The notes beneath the pieces were generated by a model that worked only from the letters and a program-made list of their open reading frames with translations, was not told the DNA's origin and did no database searches. A program made the position numbers and the translations under genes. This document shows positions 1 through 7,548 of a DNA stretch of 7,989 nucleotides, in pieces. The DNA comes from JAVBKP01 sp031553975 (GTDB taxonomy: Bacteria > Bacillota > Clostridia > Peptostreptococcales > Anaerovoracaceae): positions 1-7,989 of the forward strand of contig JAVBKP010000108.1 in assembly GCA_031553975.1 (NCBI GenBank), read 5' to 3'. Position 1 is the stretch's first letter. Each line of letters begins with the position of its first letter.

Positions 1-511
1 CTTGAAATGAAGTTCCTTCACCATATTTACTCTCTACGTGAATATCTCCACCCAAAAACCTTGCAAGCTCTCTGCTGATGGCAAGCCCAAGACCTGTGCC
101 TCCATTGCTTTTACCACTCTCACTTTGCTCAAAAGGCTCAAAGATATGTTCCAATTCTTCCGGATTAATCCCCGTGCCCGTATCCGTGATTTCAAAAACG
201 AGTAAATTCTGTCCGTCCACGTTGTTGTATTTTAAAATCCAAGAGAGTCCGCCGCTCTTGGTAAATTTAACTGCATTGCCAAGCAAATTGATTATAATCT
301 GCATCAGCTTACTCTCATCAGAAACTATATATCTAGGCAAATCATCATGATCAACAGTAAATGAAATTTTCTTCGCATCTGTGTGCAATATAAACATATT
401 TTTAATTTCTGAAATCATGGCGTGCAAATCAATATTCGTCGGATTATACGTTACGCTTCCAGCTTCTATTTTGGACATTTCCAAAACATCATTGATGAGT
501 TTAAGCAAATG
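1..511 (-). pseudogene. C-terminal part of the membrane kinase (end of HisKA plus HATPase) beyond the in-frame TAG, cut by the left edge
   Basis: Reading on from the TAG in the same frame gives 170 residues with no further stop up to the left edge. They begin HLLKLINDVLEMSKIEAG, the exact continuation of the second HisKA helix, and then form a HATPase domain with N box NLLGNAVKFT, G1 box DTGTGI, F box IFEPFEQ and G2 box GGTGLGLAIS. Every ATP-binding motif is present, so this stretch shows no decay other than the stop. There is no ribosome binding site before the first internal ATG (478-476), so separate translation is unlikely. The domain continues past the window, where a receiver domain could follow. 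I call it the downstream half of a nonsense-interrupted gene; it would be ordinary coding sequence if the TAG is a sequencing error or is read through. Confidence 0.85.
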
Positions 512-514
512 CTA
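512..514 (-). other. In-frame TAG codon interrupting the membrane kinase
   Basis: The plus strand reads CTA here, giving TAG as codon 771 between INRSG and HLLKLIND. In related HisKA domains this spot is usually a polar or charged residue, often Glu, so one base change from GAG (or CAG or AAG) would explain it. The reading frame is the same on both sides, so it is a nonsense change and not a frameshift. Confidence 0.95.
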
Positions 515-2824
515 ACCGCTTCTATTGATTGTGTGGATAAACTCCTTTTGCTTATTATCTAACATTTTATCTGACATCAATACTTGTGAAAAGCCAAGTA
601 TTGCATTCATCGGCGTTCTTATTTCGTGGGACATGTTGGCCAAAAACATACTCTTGGAGCGGTTTGCCTTCTCTGCTTCCATTTTTTTCTGCAAAACAAG
701 CTCTTCCAACCTACGCCTTTCGGTTATGTTGTTGCCAATGAAATTAAGGCTTACAATCTGACCGTTTGATTCTCGTATAACCGTTCCACTCCATTCAACT
801 AATATCTGAGCATTGGATTTAGTTTCTAGCAACATTTCAAAGTGGCTTAGTTCTGCATGATCCTCATCTGCTATGTTATCCAAAATTTCAAGGATGTTAC
901 CTTCAATTGAGGTTTCAAGGATTATATTCGAAGACCATTTATACTTATTTAATTGTTCCAGGCTCCAACCTACATTTTTTGCATATGCGTCGTTCATGTA
1001 TATGAGCGTTCCATCTGCCTTAAAGCCTATGGACATTAAATCACTCTTGTCCAGTGCCTTTTTAAATACCACATCTTCTTCCAATAGTTTAAGCTGTGAT
1101 ATGTCTTGCACTGTTCCTAATGTGACCTGGGTTTTGCTGCTATTTTCAACGATGGTCCTAACAGACATGATTACATGCTTCACTTCATTGTTGTTCAGCA
1201 AAAATCTACAAGATTGCTTTTCCGATTTTTCTTCATCTGCACGCTTCAGTAGGTTTGCTATATTTTCTCTATCTTCGGGATGAACAAGGCTTACGATTGT
1301 CTCAATGGAGCCTAATTCATCTGGATTTTCAATATTTAAAATTCGGCCCAATCCCTCTGACCAGACAAGTTCACCGTCTGACGAATTTGTTATCCAGCTT
1401 CCAACTAACGCCGATTCCTGGGTTTGAATCAATAGTTCGTGTTCAATTTGACCCATCATCTCGTGCATTTTATAGGTTTGGTTGTCTTTAATGAAAGCAC
1501 CAATGAAGGCTATTATAAGCCATATAAAAAGGCAAGGCAACGTTCTTCTTGTCAAATTAACTTCATGCCAAAACGGAGCATACAAGTTCAGTGCCATTGC
1601 ACCCAATAGTTTCTCATCATTATCCATTATTGGAACAAATGACGAGAAAACCGCCCCATCTTTTGTCACGTAGGGCCACTCAAACTCTATTGGCGAGCCG
1701 CTTTGAAATATTCTCCCAACTGCTGGAGGCGCATCTTTGAAATCTTCTACATCGATTTTTGAAGGCTCATCAGGTGTAAAATATTTTGGGACTATGGTAA
1801 CCATCTTATCTTCTATTTTTAAATATATTGTAGCGCCCCAAATGGTGTAATCTGAGTTTTCAAGTCTTAGTAAAGCGTCCTTTATTTCTAAAATGCTCTG
1901 GGTAGAAAGGTTTTTATTGGTGATGTTTTCATGTTGTGAAGAGGAAATTGCTAAAGAAATCATTTGCGCTGTGCCCGTAGTCGTTGTTTTGACTTCACGT
2001 GAAGCCGCATCTCCCATGATGATTACAAAAGCAGAACTCAAAACCATGGATAGGATATAAAACAAAATAAATTGCTTAGAAAACTTTCCTATTTTGTCAG
2101 CAAAAATAAGTTTCTTGTGATGACCTTCATGAAAGTTGTTATTAATGCTGGTATGAACGTACGAAAACAACATGATTGCTGAGATTGAAAAAAGTACGCC
2201 ATACTTTATAAAATATAAGACATATAGATTGCCGGTTAATTGATTAAAATCCTCCACAGAGATTAGTGGCAAGTCTATTATGGATACAGCAGTGTATACA
2301 ATGAGGGCTACTCTGAAGTTAAGATACGCGCCCTTTGCACGAATGTGTCCTATTGGGGGTAGTGAATTTTTTAACACATATCTTGTTGGAATTAAAGCAA
2401 GAGCCCCTGTTAATACAGTAAATACTTTATAAATTATAAAAACAGTCGTTTGAATGTCTGCGTCGTTAACAAAAATGAAAAAAACGTAGGTAACAATGGC
2501 TGGAATGAAATATAGCACTCTTACAGTTTTATTATCAAATTTTAACGAAATATATTTCCAACAATATATATTCAACAATAAATAGGAGGTGATTTTGACA
2601 AATAAAAGCAAATAAAGTATGCCCTCACCGATTTTATAGTGAATAGAAAACAAATAGGATAGTTGCACCACCATTCTTAGCGCAATGAAACCAAGCAAAT
2701 ACTTGGACTGAAACATCTTATGTCTGCCACTCAATATATATACAAAAAGAAACGTCAAATTTAGCAATACCAACAAAATGGGAATATCAACCTGTTGCCA
2801 AAAATTTTTAGTAAGTACATCCAT
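512..2824 (-). CDS. Membrane-bound sensor histidine kinase, N-terminal part ending at a premature TAG
   Basis: The open frame gives 770 residues. Seven hydrophobic segments sit at about 14-32, 42-62, 67-88, 103-120, 124-145, 168-189 and 200-223, resembling the 7TM modules found at kinase N-termini. An eighth (251-271) and a ninth (430-446) flank an outside region of roughly 155 residues. That region has a long helix followed by strands with repeated aromatic residues, which looks like a Cache-type ligand sensor. Two cytoplasmic PAS domains follow (about 470-580 and 585-705, the second ending NNITERR), then HisKA with H733 in MSHEIRTPMNA. Codon 771 is TAG, inside the second HisKA helix, so this product alone has the phosphorylated His but no ATP-binding domain and cannot autophosphorylate. 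The remainder of the kinase follows in the same frame (511-1). ATG 2824 has AGGAG six bases upstream, and the gene starts 39 bases after the stop of the soluble kinase. The ligand is unknown. The gene is either freshly inactivated or read through. Confidence 0.9.
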   Translation of the reverse strand: MDVLTKNFWQQVDIPILLVLLNLTFLFVYILSGRHKMFQSKYLLGFIALRMVVQLSYLFSIHYKIGEGILYLLLFVKITSYLLLNIYCWKYISLKFDNKTVRVLYFIPAIVTYVFFIFVNDADIQTTVFIIYKVFTVLTGALALIPTRYVLKNSLPPIGHIRAKGAYLNFRVALIVYTAVSIIDLPLISVEDFNQLTGNLYVLYFIKYGVLFSISAIMLFSYVHTSINNNFHEGHHKKLIFADKIGKFSKQFILFYILSMVLSSAFVIIMGDAASREVKTTTTGTAQMISLAISSSQHENITNKNLSTQSILEIKDALLRLENSDYTIWGATIYLKIEDKMVTIVPKYFTPDEPSKIDVEDFKDAPPAVGRIFQSGSPIEFEWPYVTKDGAVFSSFVPIMDNDEKLLGAMALNLYAPFWHEVNLTRRTLPCLFIWLIIAFIGAFIKDNQTYKMHEMMGQIEHELLIQTQESALVGSWITNSSDGELVWSEGLGRILNIENPDELGSIETIVSLVHPEDRENIANLLKRADEEKSEKQSCRFLLNNNEVKHVIMSVRTIVENSSKTQVTLGTVQDISQLKLLEEDVVFKKALDKSDLMSIGFKADGTLIYMNDAYAKNVGWSLEQLNKYKWSSNIILETSIEGNILEILDNIADEDHAELSHFEMLLETKSNAQILVEWSGTVIRESNGQIVSLNFIGNNITERRRLEELVLQKKMEAEKANRSKSMFLANMSHEIRTPMNAILGFSQVLMSDKMLDNKQKEFIHTINRSG

Positions 2825-2830
2825 AATTTT

Positions 2831-2835
2831 CTCCT
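2831..2835 (-). promoter_or_regulatory. Ribosome binding site of the membrane kinase
   Basis: AGGAG on the minus strand followed by AAAATT and then ATG 2824. It sits in the 39-base gap between the two kinase genes; the gap holds no terminator hairpin, which supports cotranscription. Confidence 0.85.
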
Positions 2836-2863
2836 GATTACAAAGCTTGATTGAATATCAATG

Positions 2864-5800
2864 CTACTCCTTTATTAAATTTTTTATTTTGTGCAAGGTT
2901 TCAACGGCAAGCTCAAAACTACAGGCTTCTATTTGATTTACTAAACTAGAAAATTCTTTGCCTATTGGATGCAAGATGGATTTTATATCATCTAAATATT
3001 CTAAACTCTGCGCATCAAAAGATTCTAACAAAGGCTCTAGTTTTTCCATTAATTCCATCGCCTTTCCTATGTCCAAGACATCGGATTCATCATACTGAAT
3101 CTCTACTTCTTCTGGAAAAGTAGACAGTTCCTCCATTACAGCACCAAGGGCGTCTGCTAGTCGATCCATCTGCTCTTTGGTGAACGTGGCATTTTCTCCT
3201 GAAAGTGCGCTCTCAATGGTATAAGCTGCATCTGCAAGCTTAGTTGCTCCTATTGTTCCCGCCCCGCTTTTTAGATTGTGGGCTATATGATGTGCTTGTT
3301 TTATATCACCCAAAGCCACTTCACTTTCGATTCCTTCAACGGCATTTGCAAAGGATTTTCTAAAGTTACGCAGTAACTGGTCGTAGAGTTTTTCATCGTA
3401 GGCTGATCTTTCAATTCCCATGGCCCTATTAATTACAGAAATTTTATTCGGCTGGCTTTTATCCTCATCCACATCACTAATCTTACTTGAAAGTATAGGT
3501 ACAAAATCAACAGGTGTTAAGAATCTCTGCAAACAAGCCCACAGTTGAGGCGCGCCAAAAGGTTTGCCAATATAATCTGACATGCCTTGTTTTAAATATT
3601 CCTCTTTATCTTTTGACATGGTATTGGCCGTCAATGCAATGATTGGTACTTTGTTTCCGATTTCCAAAAGTCGCTTTGTAGCTTCAAGCCCATCCATAAT
3701 GGGCATATGGATATCCATAAATATAATATCAAAAGGGTTCCCTGCAAGAATTCGATTATGTGCCATATCAACACCAATTTTTCCATCTGATGCAATGGTG
3801 GCAGTAAGTCCAATCCTAGAAAGCTGTTCAAATATGACCTGCTGGTTATATGTATTATCTTCGCACACCAAAACTTCCCCTTTGAATAAGGGCTTTTTAG
3901 CTGGAACTAACAAAATTTCGTCCTTATTTGTTATTGTGACAAACTCTTCAGCCTCTTCAAATGTTAGTGCAAAGCTGAATTTACTCCCAAGTCCTATCAT
4001 GCTTTCTACTTCTAACTTGCCACCCATGAGTGCTATTAAGCTTTTTGTAATCGGCAGTCCAAGTCCAGTTCCTCCAAATTTGCGCGTTGTACTGTTGTCG
4101 CCTTGGGTAAATGCTTCAAAAATATGGGCAATCTGTTCTTGTGATATGCCGATGCCACTGTCTTTTATTTCAAATCGAATTCTAATCTTTCCATTTACCG
4201 ATAGGTTTGCAACAGCCATTAGTTTTACAACGCCCGCATGTGTAAATTTTATGGCATTGGTTAACAGGTTCAGCAACACTTGACGAAGCTTGGTAGGGTC
4301 TCCTAAAAGTTTTTTATCCACTCCAGGCTCAGAATACAAATATAGCACAATACCTTTTTCCGCTGCTTTCGGGCTGCATATTGTCTCACAATGGTACAAG
4401 ATATCCTGCAATGTGAATGGTATTTTTTCTAATTCCATTTTACCTGCTTCGATTTTTGATATGTCAAGAATATCGTTAATAATTTCCAGCAATCCATTTG
4501 CACTTATCTTTATTTTGTTCAAATAATCTCTGCTTTTATTCGAAAGGTTGCTGTCATCCAAAGCAAGCTCTGTAAAGCCAATTACACCATTCATAGGTGT
4601 TCTAATCTCATGGCTCATATTGGCGATAAATGCAGACTTTAATTTTGATGCTTCCTCGGCAGCTAATACAGAATTTAGCAGGATCTTTTCATACTTTTTC
4701 TGCTCCGTTAAGTCGTTGCAAAGAATCGCAATGGCCTCTTGCTCTTTGTAATAGATTCGGCGTGAAACCACTTCTACATCTATGATCATATTATTTAATC
4801 TTTTCATTTTATATGTGGCTTTTTCCCCGTCTTGCAAGCTTTCTCTCGTTACAGCTATGCCATCATATGTTTCTATTGACTTATAAAGCGAAGACAAAGC
4901 AGCACCTAGTGTATTCGTATCATTCCCAATGGAACATACTTTGCAAAATGCTGGATTTAAGCCTAGAACAATACCCTCTTGTTTGCTAATAACACAAATT
5001 GGGGCATCGATTTGTGCAAGAATGACTTCCGTATCATGATGCGCCTTTTGAAGCTCTTCTTCTGCCTTTACCCTTTCTGTGATATCATTTTCTACACAAA
5101 TGAAATAATCTTTTTTAGGGGATAAACAAATTACTTCTAGGGTAATATTAAGATCCTTTATATGCTTTTGAAACACTCTTTTATTTTGGCTGGCTACTAC
5201 CTCAACATAAAGTGACAAAAACGGATTGTCTTTGTCTTGGTTCACCTCAGAAAGATTTTTGCCTTGCAAAGTAAAAGGCGCATAATTCTCCAATAACTCA
5301 AAGGCTGTATTGACCATTTCAAAGAAGATGTCAATGGCTTCGCCCTGCTCATTGCGAATTATCTTACATAAACAAAAGCCAGATGTGATAGAGGAAAATA
5401 TCATTTTCAAATCATCCGCTTGTTCCATTAGAGCCATTTCCGCCTCAACCAAAGCCGTTCGATCTGTTTTTATAATCGCAACTTGTCCATAGGTTGGAGA
5501 AAATGATGCAACATGAAGATGTCTTTTAAAAGCATTGTCATATCTTTCATAAGAATGAGAGGTTCCTGTTTTAGCCATGGATATATAGTTAGGAAGCAAT
5601 CCATGATTAAATGGCAAAATATCTAAAAAATATTTGTCAAGAAGCTCATCATAAGGTTTGGAAACAAATTCTGCAAATAATTTATTTGCAGTTACAAATT
5701 TCAAATCTTCACTCCCATCACTTTTTCGCACAATTTCAAATATAGAAATTGCACTCGAGATATTTTCAAAAAAATTTGAAAGGGTATTATAAAGCTCTTT

Positions 5801-6559
5801 GTTTCTTCTCTCTGTCGCCTTCATTTCAGTTGTGTCGTGGAAAATGGAAACGGAACCGACAATGTTTGTGTACTTATCGTAAATCGGTGAGTACGATACG
5901 GAACAATCCACCAAACTTCCATTTTTATGTAGCCTCACGACCTCTTGATGTGAAATGTGTTCGCCTCTTAACATCATTTCATTCATTAAATCAATTTCTT
6001 CATAGTCTTGGGGCTGTGCAAAGACATGATTTGGCTTGCCAAGCATTTCTTCACGGCTATACCCAAGGATACTTTGCGCTCCTACGTTCCAATCTATTAT
6101 AATATTTTCTGTATTTTTTATAATAATTCCTGCATCTGATGTTGCAAATATCGCCTCTAGATTTTGTTCGTCCATACCCATGTCTTCACTACTATGTGTA
6201 CAGTATAGAATATATCCAGCAAATGTTACATTCACTGAACATTTTGGAATGGCAATACAATTAACCCACTTGTATTTTCCGAAAGCATTTAGCAGTCTAA
6301 ATTCAAATAGGTTTGGTTCATTATGGTTTTTATCATTTTTTAAGTTCGAAAAATAAACCTCTAAATCATCTGGATGAATAAAGTCTTCCACATTTTTTTT
6401 AAGTTCATCGCTTAAATTTGAGCCCCTAAAGGTGAGCCATTTTTCATTAAAACGGCAAAAATTCAAGTTCTCATCTATGGAAAATACCATGCGATCTGAC
6501 TTATCTATATGTACTTCCAAACAACCTTGCGTCCCAAGAACATCCTCAGACACATTCAT
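2864..6559 (-). CDS. Soluble multi-PAS hybrid sensor histidine kinase with receiver and HPt domains
   Basis: A 1231-residue protein with no membrane segment, so a cytoplasmic sensor. Five PAS-like domains lie at about 20-125, 131-250, 255-370, 380-498 and 505-622; several end in the usual DxTE linker (HDTTE, NDITE, NDLTE). HisKA follows with phosphorylated H650 in MSHEIRTPMNG. The HATPase domain (about 752-868) has NLLTNAIKFT, DSGIGI, IFEAFTQGD and GGTGLGLPITK, all intact. The receiver (about 895-1015) has E900/D901, phosphoacceptor D949 in FMDIHMP, T977 and K999. The HPt domain (about 1050-1140) has H1094 in AHNLKSGAGTIGA. A helical tail of about 90 residues closes the protein. All steps of a His-Asp-His phosphorelay are thus in one chain, and the final target is probably another receiver, such as that of the upstream GGDEF-type protein. 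ATG 6559 is chosen because GGGAGGAG lies just upstream; a TTG at 6607 and an ATG at 6589 lack such a site. The stop is TAG, followed two codons later by TGA. The sensed ligand cannot be told: no LOV cysteine motif or obvious haem ligand was recognised. Confidence 0.95.
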   Translation of the reverse strand: MNVSEDVLGTQGCLEVHIDKSDRMVFSIDENLNFCRFNEKWLTFRGSNLSDELKKNVEDFIHPDDLEVYFSNLKNDKNHNEPNLFEFRLLNAFGKYKWVNCIAIPKCSVNVTFAGYILYCTHSSEDMGMDEQNLEAIFATSDAGIIIKNTENIIIDWNVGAQSILGYSREEMLGKPNHVFAQPQDYEEIDLMNEMMLRGEHISHQEVVRLHKNGSLVDCSVSYSPIYDKYTNIVGSVSIFHDTTEMKATERRNKELYNTLSNFFENISSAISIFEIVRKSDGSEDLKFVTANKLFAEFVSKPYDELLDKYFLDILPFNHGLLPNYISMAKTGTSHSYERYDNAFKRHLHVASFSPTYGQVAIIKTDRTALVEAEMALMEQADDLKMIFSSITSGFCLCKIIRNEQGEAIDIFFEMVNTAFELLENYAPFTLQGKNLSEVNQDKDNPFLSLYVEVVASQNKRVFQKHIKDLNITLEVICLSPKKDYFICVENDITERVKAEEELQKAHHDTEVILAQIDAPICVISKQEGIVLGLNPAFCKVCSIGNDTNTLGAALSSLYKSIETYDGIAVTRESLQDGEKATYKMKRLNNMIIDVEVVSRRIYYKEQEAIAILCNDLTEQKKYEKILLNSVLAAEEASKLKSAFIANMSHEIRTPMNGVIGFTELALDDSNLSNKSRDYLNKIKISANGLLEIINDILDISKIEAGKMELEKIPFTLQDILYHCETICSPKAAEKGIVLYLYSEPGVDKKLLGDPTKLRQVLLNLLTNAIKFTHAGVVKLMAVANLSVNGKIRIRFEIKDSGIGISQEQIAHIFEAFTQGDNSTTRKFGGTGLGLPITKSLIALMGGKLEVESMIGLGSKFSFALTFEEAEEFVTITNKDEILLVPAKKPLFKGEVLVCEDNTYNQQVIFEQLSRIGLTATIASDGKIGVDMAHNRILAGNPFDIIFMDIHMPIMDGLEATKRLLEIGNKVPIIALTANTMSKDKEEYLKQGMSDYIGKPFGAPQLWACLQRFLTPVDFVPILSSKISDVDEDKSQPNKISVINRAMGIERSAYDEKLYDQLLRNFRKSFANAVEGIESEVALGDIKQAHHIAHNLKSGAGTIGATKLADAAYTIESALSGENATFTKEQMDRLADALGAVMEELSTFPEEVEIQYDESDVLDIGKAMELMEKLEPLLESFDAQSLEYLDDIKSILHPIGKEFSSLVNQIEACSFELAVETLHKIKNLIKE

Positions 6560-6565
6560 ATTCAA

Positions 6566-6575
6566 CTCTCCTCCC
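6566..6575 (-). promoter_or_regulatory. Ribosome binding site of the soluble hybrid kinase
   Basis: GGGAGGAGAG on the minus strand, with GGAGG ten bases before ATG 6559. It is the strongest Shine-Dalgarno match in the window and decides the start against the upstream TTG 6607 and ATG 6589. It lies in the 56-base gap after the receiver-GGDEF gene, where no terminator hairpin is visible. Confidence 0.85.
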
Positions 6576-6615
6576 AAAATAATCTCCATTCGCCCCACAT
6601 ATCTCAAAGCATGAA

Positions 6616-7530
6616 TTAATACTGAATCCGATTGCCCCCATTGCTTTTAGCGGTGCGTAATTTTTGGTCCGCTCTTTCTATTAAGCTATCAAAACTGTCC
6701 CCGTATTCATATCCACTGACACCACAACTTATGGCAAGTTTATGTTCTTTTCCCCATTCAATCTCTGCAATACGCAAATAAATCTCATCAAGTAGCTCTT
6801 GCGCTTGATTTAAATTGGCGTTTGGAAAAATGAGAAGAAATCCTCCTCCATCATATCGTCCAAAGATTTGTTCTTGGCTTATACACTTTTGAATCACCGA
6901 TGATACGGTTTTCAAAACAGAGTTTCCATAGTGATACCCGAAGCCATCATTTATTTTTTTGAAAAAATCAATATCAAAAATCGCAAAAAGAACTGGTTTC
7001 CCTGTCTCTTGTGCTATTTCAATTTGCTTTTCAGCATATTCAACTAGGTACCTCCTATTATAGATTCCCGTTAAAGAATCCATGGTAGAAAGATAGTGCA
7101 GTTTTTCGTTTTGTGCTACCAATTGTGTTTGCAAAACTGCGATTTTAAGGTGTGTCTCAATTCGCATCAATACTTCCTCAGTCTGAAAGGGTTTTGTTAC
7201 ATAATCTACCCCTCCCACTGTAAATGCCTTGACCTTATCTATGGTATCGGTGAGAGCACTGATGAAAATAACTGGAATACTATCGTATGATGGGTTGTTT
7301 TTAAGATTGCTACAAAACTCATACCCATTCACATCAGGCATGGTAATATCAAGCAGAATTAAATCAGGTATCTTGTTGCCAATGGCATTAAGTGCCTGTT
7401 TGGCACTGGTAACAAGGCGTACTTTATAACCAACTTTGCTTAAAATTGTATTTAAGACATATAAATTTTCTGGCGTATCATCAACGATTAAAATGTCAGA
7501 TTGATTTGTCTCTAAAGTTAATTTTTCCAT
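6616..7530 (-). CDS. Receiver-GGDEF response regulator with degenerate (probably inactive) GGDEF domain
   Basis: This is a 304-residue soluble protein of PleD-like or WspR-like layout. The receiver spans about residues 11-130, with acidic pair D17/D18, phosphoacceptor D61 in ILLDITMPD, S91 and K113 in TKPF, so it should accept phosphate. A short linker helix follows, then a GGDEF fold from about 145 to 304 with DSLTGIYNRR, FDIDFFKKIND and the final NGGNRIQY. The catalytic signature expected as RYGGDEF reads RYDGGGF (225-231). By alignment to PleD, the metal-binding acidic residue is G229 and the following Glu is G230. The conserved GHxxGD is GYHYGN, so the guanine-binding Asp is N203. No RxxD inhibitory site precedes the signature. 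Diguanylate cyclase activity is therefore unlikely, while the first metal Asp (D186) and N194 remain. I chose ATG 7530 because GAGGGG lies 12 bases upstream; a TTG at 7563 would add 11 residues and overlap the HD-GYP gene. It is a plausible target of the HPt domain of the kinase downstream. Confidence 0.93.
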   Translation of the reverse strand: MEKLTLETNQSDILIVDDTPENLYVLNTILSKVGYKVRLVTSAKQALNAIGNKIPDLILLDITMPDVNGYEFCSNLKNNPSYDSIPVIFISALTDTIDKVKAFTVGGVDYVTKPFQTEEVLMRIETHLKIAVLQTQLVAQNEKLHYLSTMDSLTGIYNRRYLVEYAEKQIEIAQETGKPVLFAIFDIDFFKKINDGFGYHYGNSVLKTVSSVIQKCISQEQIFGRYDGGGFLLIFPNANLNQAQELLDEIYLRIAEIEWGKEHKLAISCGVSGYEYGDSFDSLIERADQKLRTAKSNGGNRIQY

Positions 7531-7542
7531 TTGATTTTTCAA

Positions 7543-7548
7543 CCCCTC
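7543..7548 (-). promoter_or_regulatory. Probable ribosome binding site of the receiver-GGDEF gene
   Basis: GAGGGG on the minus strand overlaps the TGA stop of the HD-GYP gene and lies 12 bases before ATG 7530, slightly far but the best candidate. The overlap suggests translational coupling of the two cyclic-di-GMP-type genes. Confidence 0.6.

Noticed and set aside
1..511. Separate gene for a stand-alone ATP-binding domain
   Set aside because: The sequence begins in mid-HisKA helix, in frame with the upstream part, and has no start signal; it is the rest of the interrupted kinase.
3582..4283. 233-codon open frame on the plus strand
   Set aside because: It lies opposite the HATPase and receiver parts of the soluble kinase, whose motifs are unmistakable. 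It has no ribosome binding site or recognisable domain, so it is a shadow of the real gene.
5749..6356. Two overlapping plus-strand open frames of 117 and 106 codons
   Set aside because: Both lie opposite the PAS domains of the soluble kinase and have Cys- and Ser-rich translations of the sort antisense frames give; no support as genes.
6560..6607. Upstream TTG start for the soluble kinase
   Set aside because: The 16 added codons contain the strong GGGAGGAG site itself, which clearly serves ATG 6559.
6560..6615. Possible terminator or promoter between the GGDEF-type and kinase genes
   Set aside because: No hairpin with a T-run and no convincing -35/-10 pair was seen in these 56 bases.
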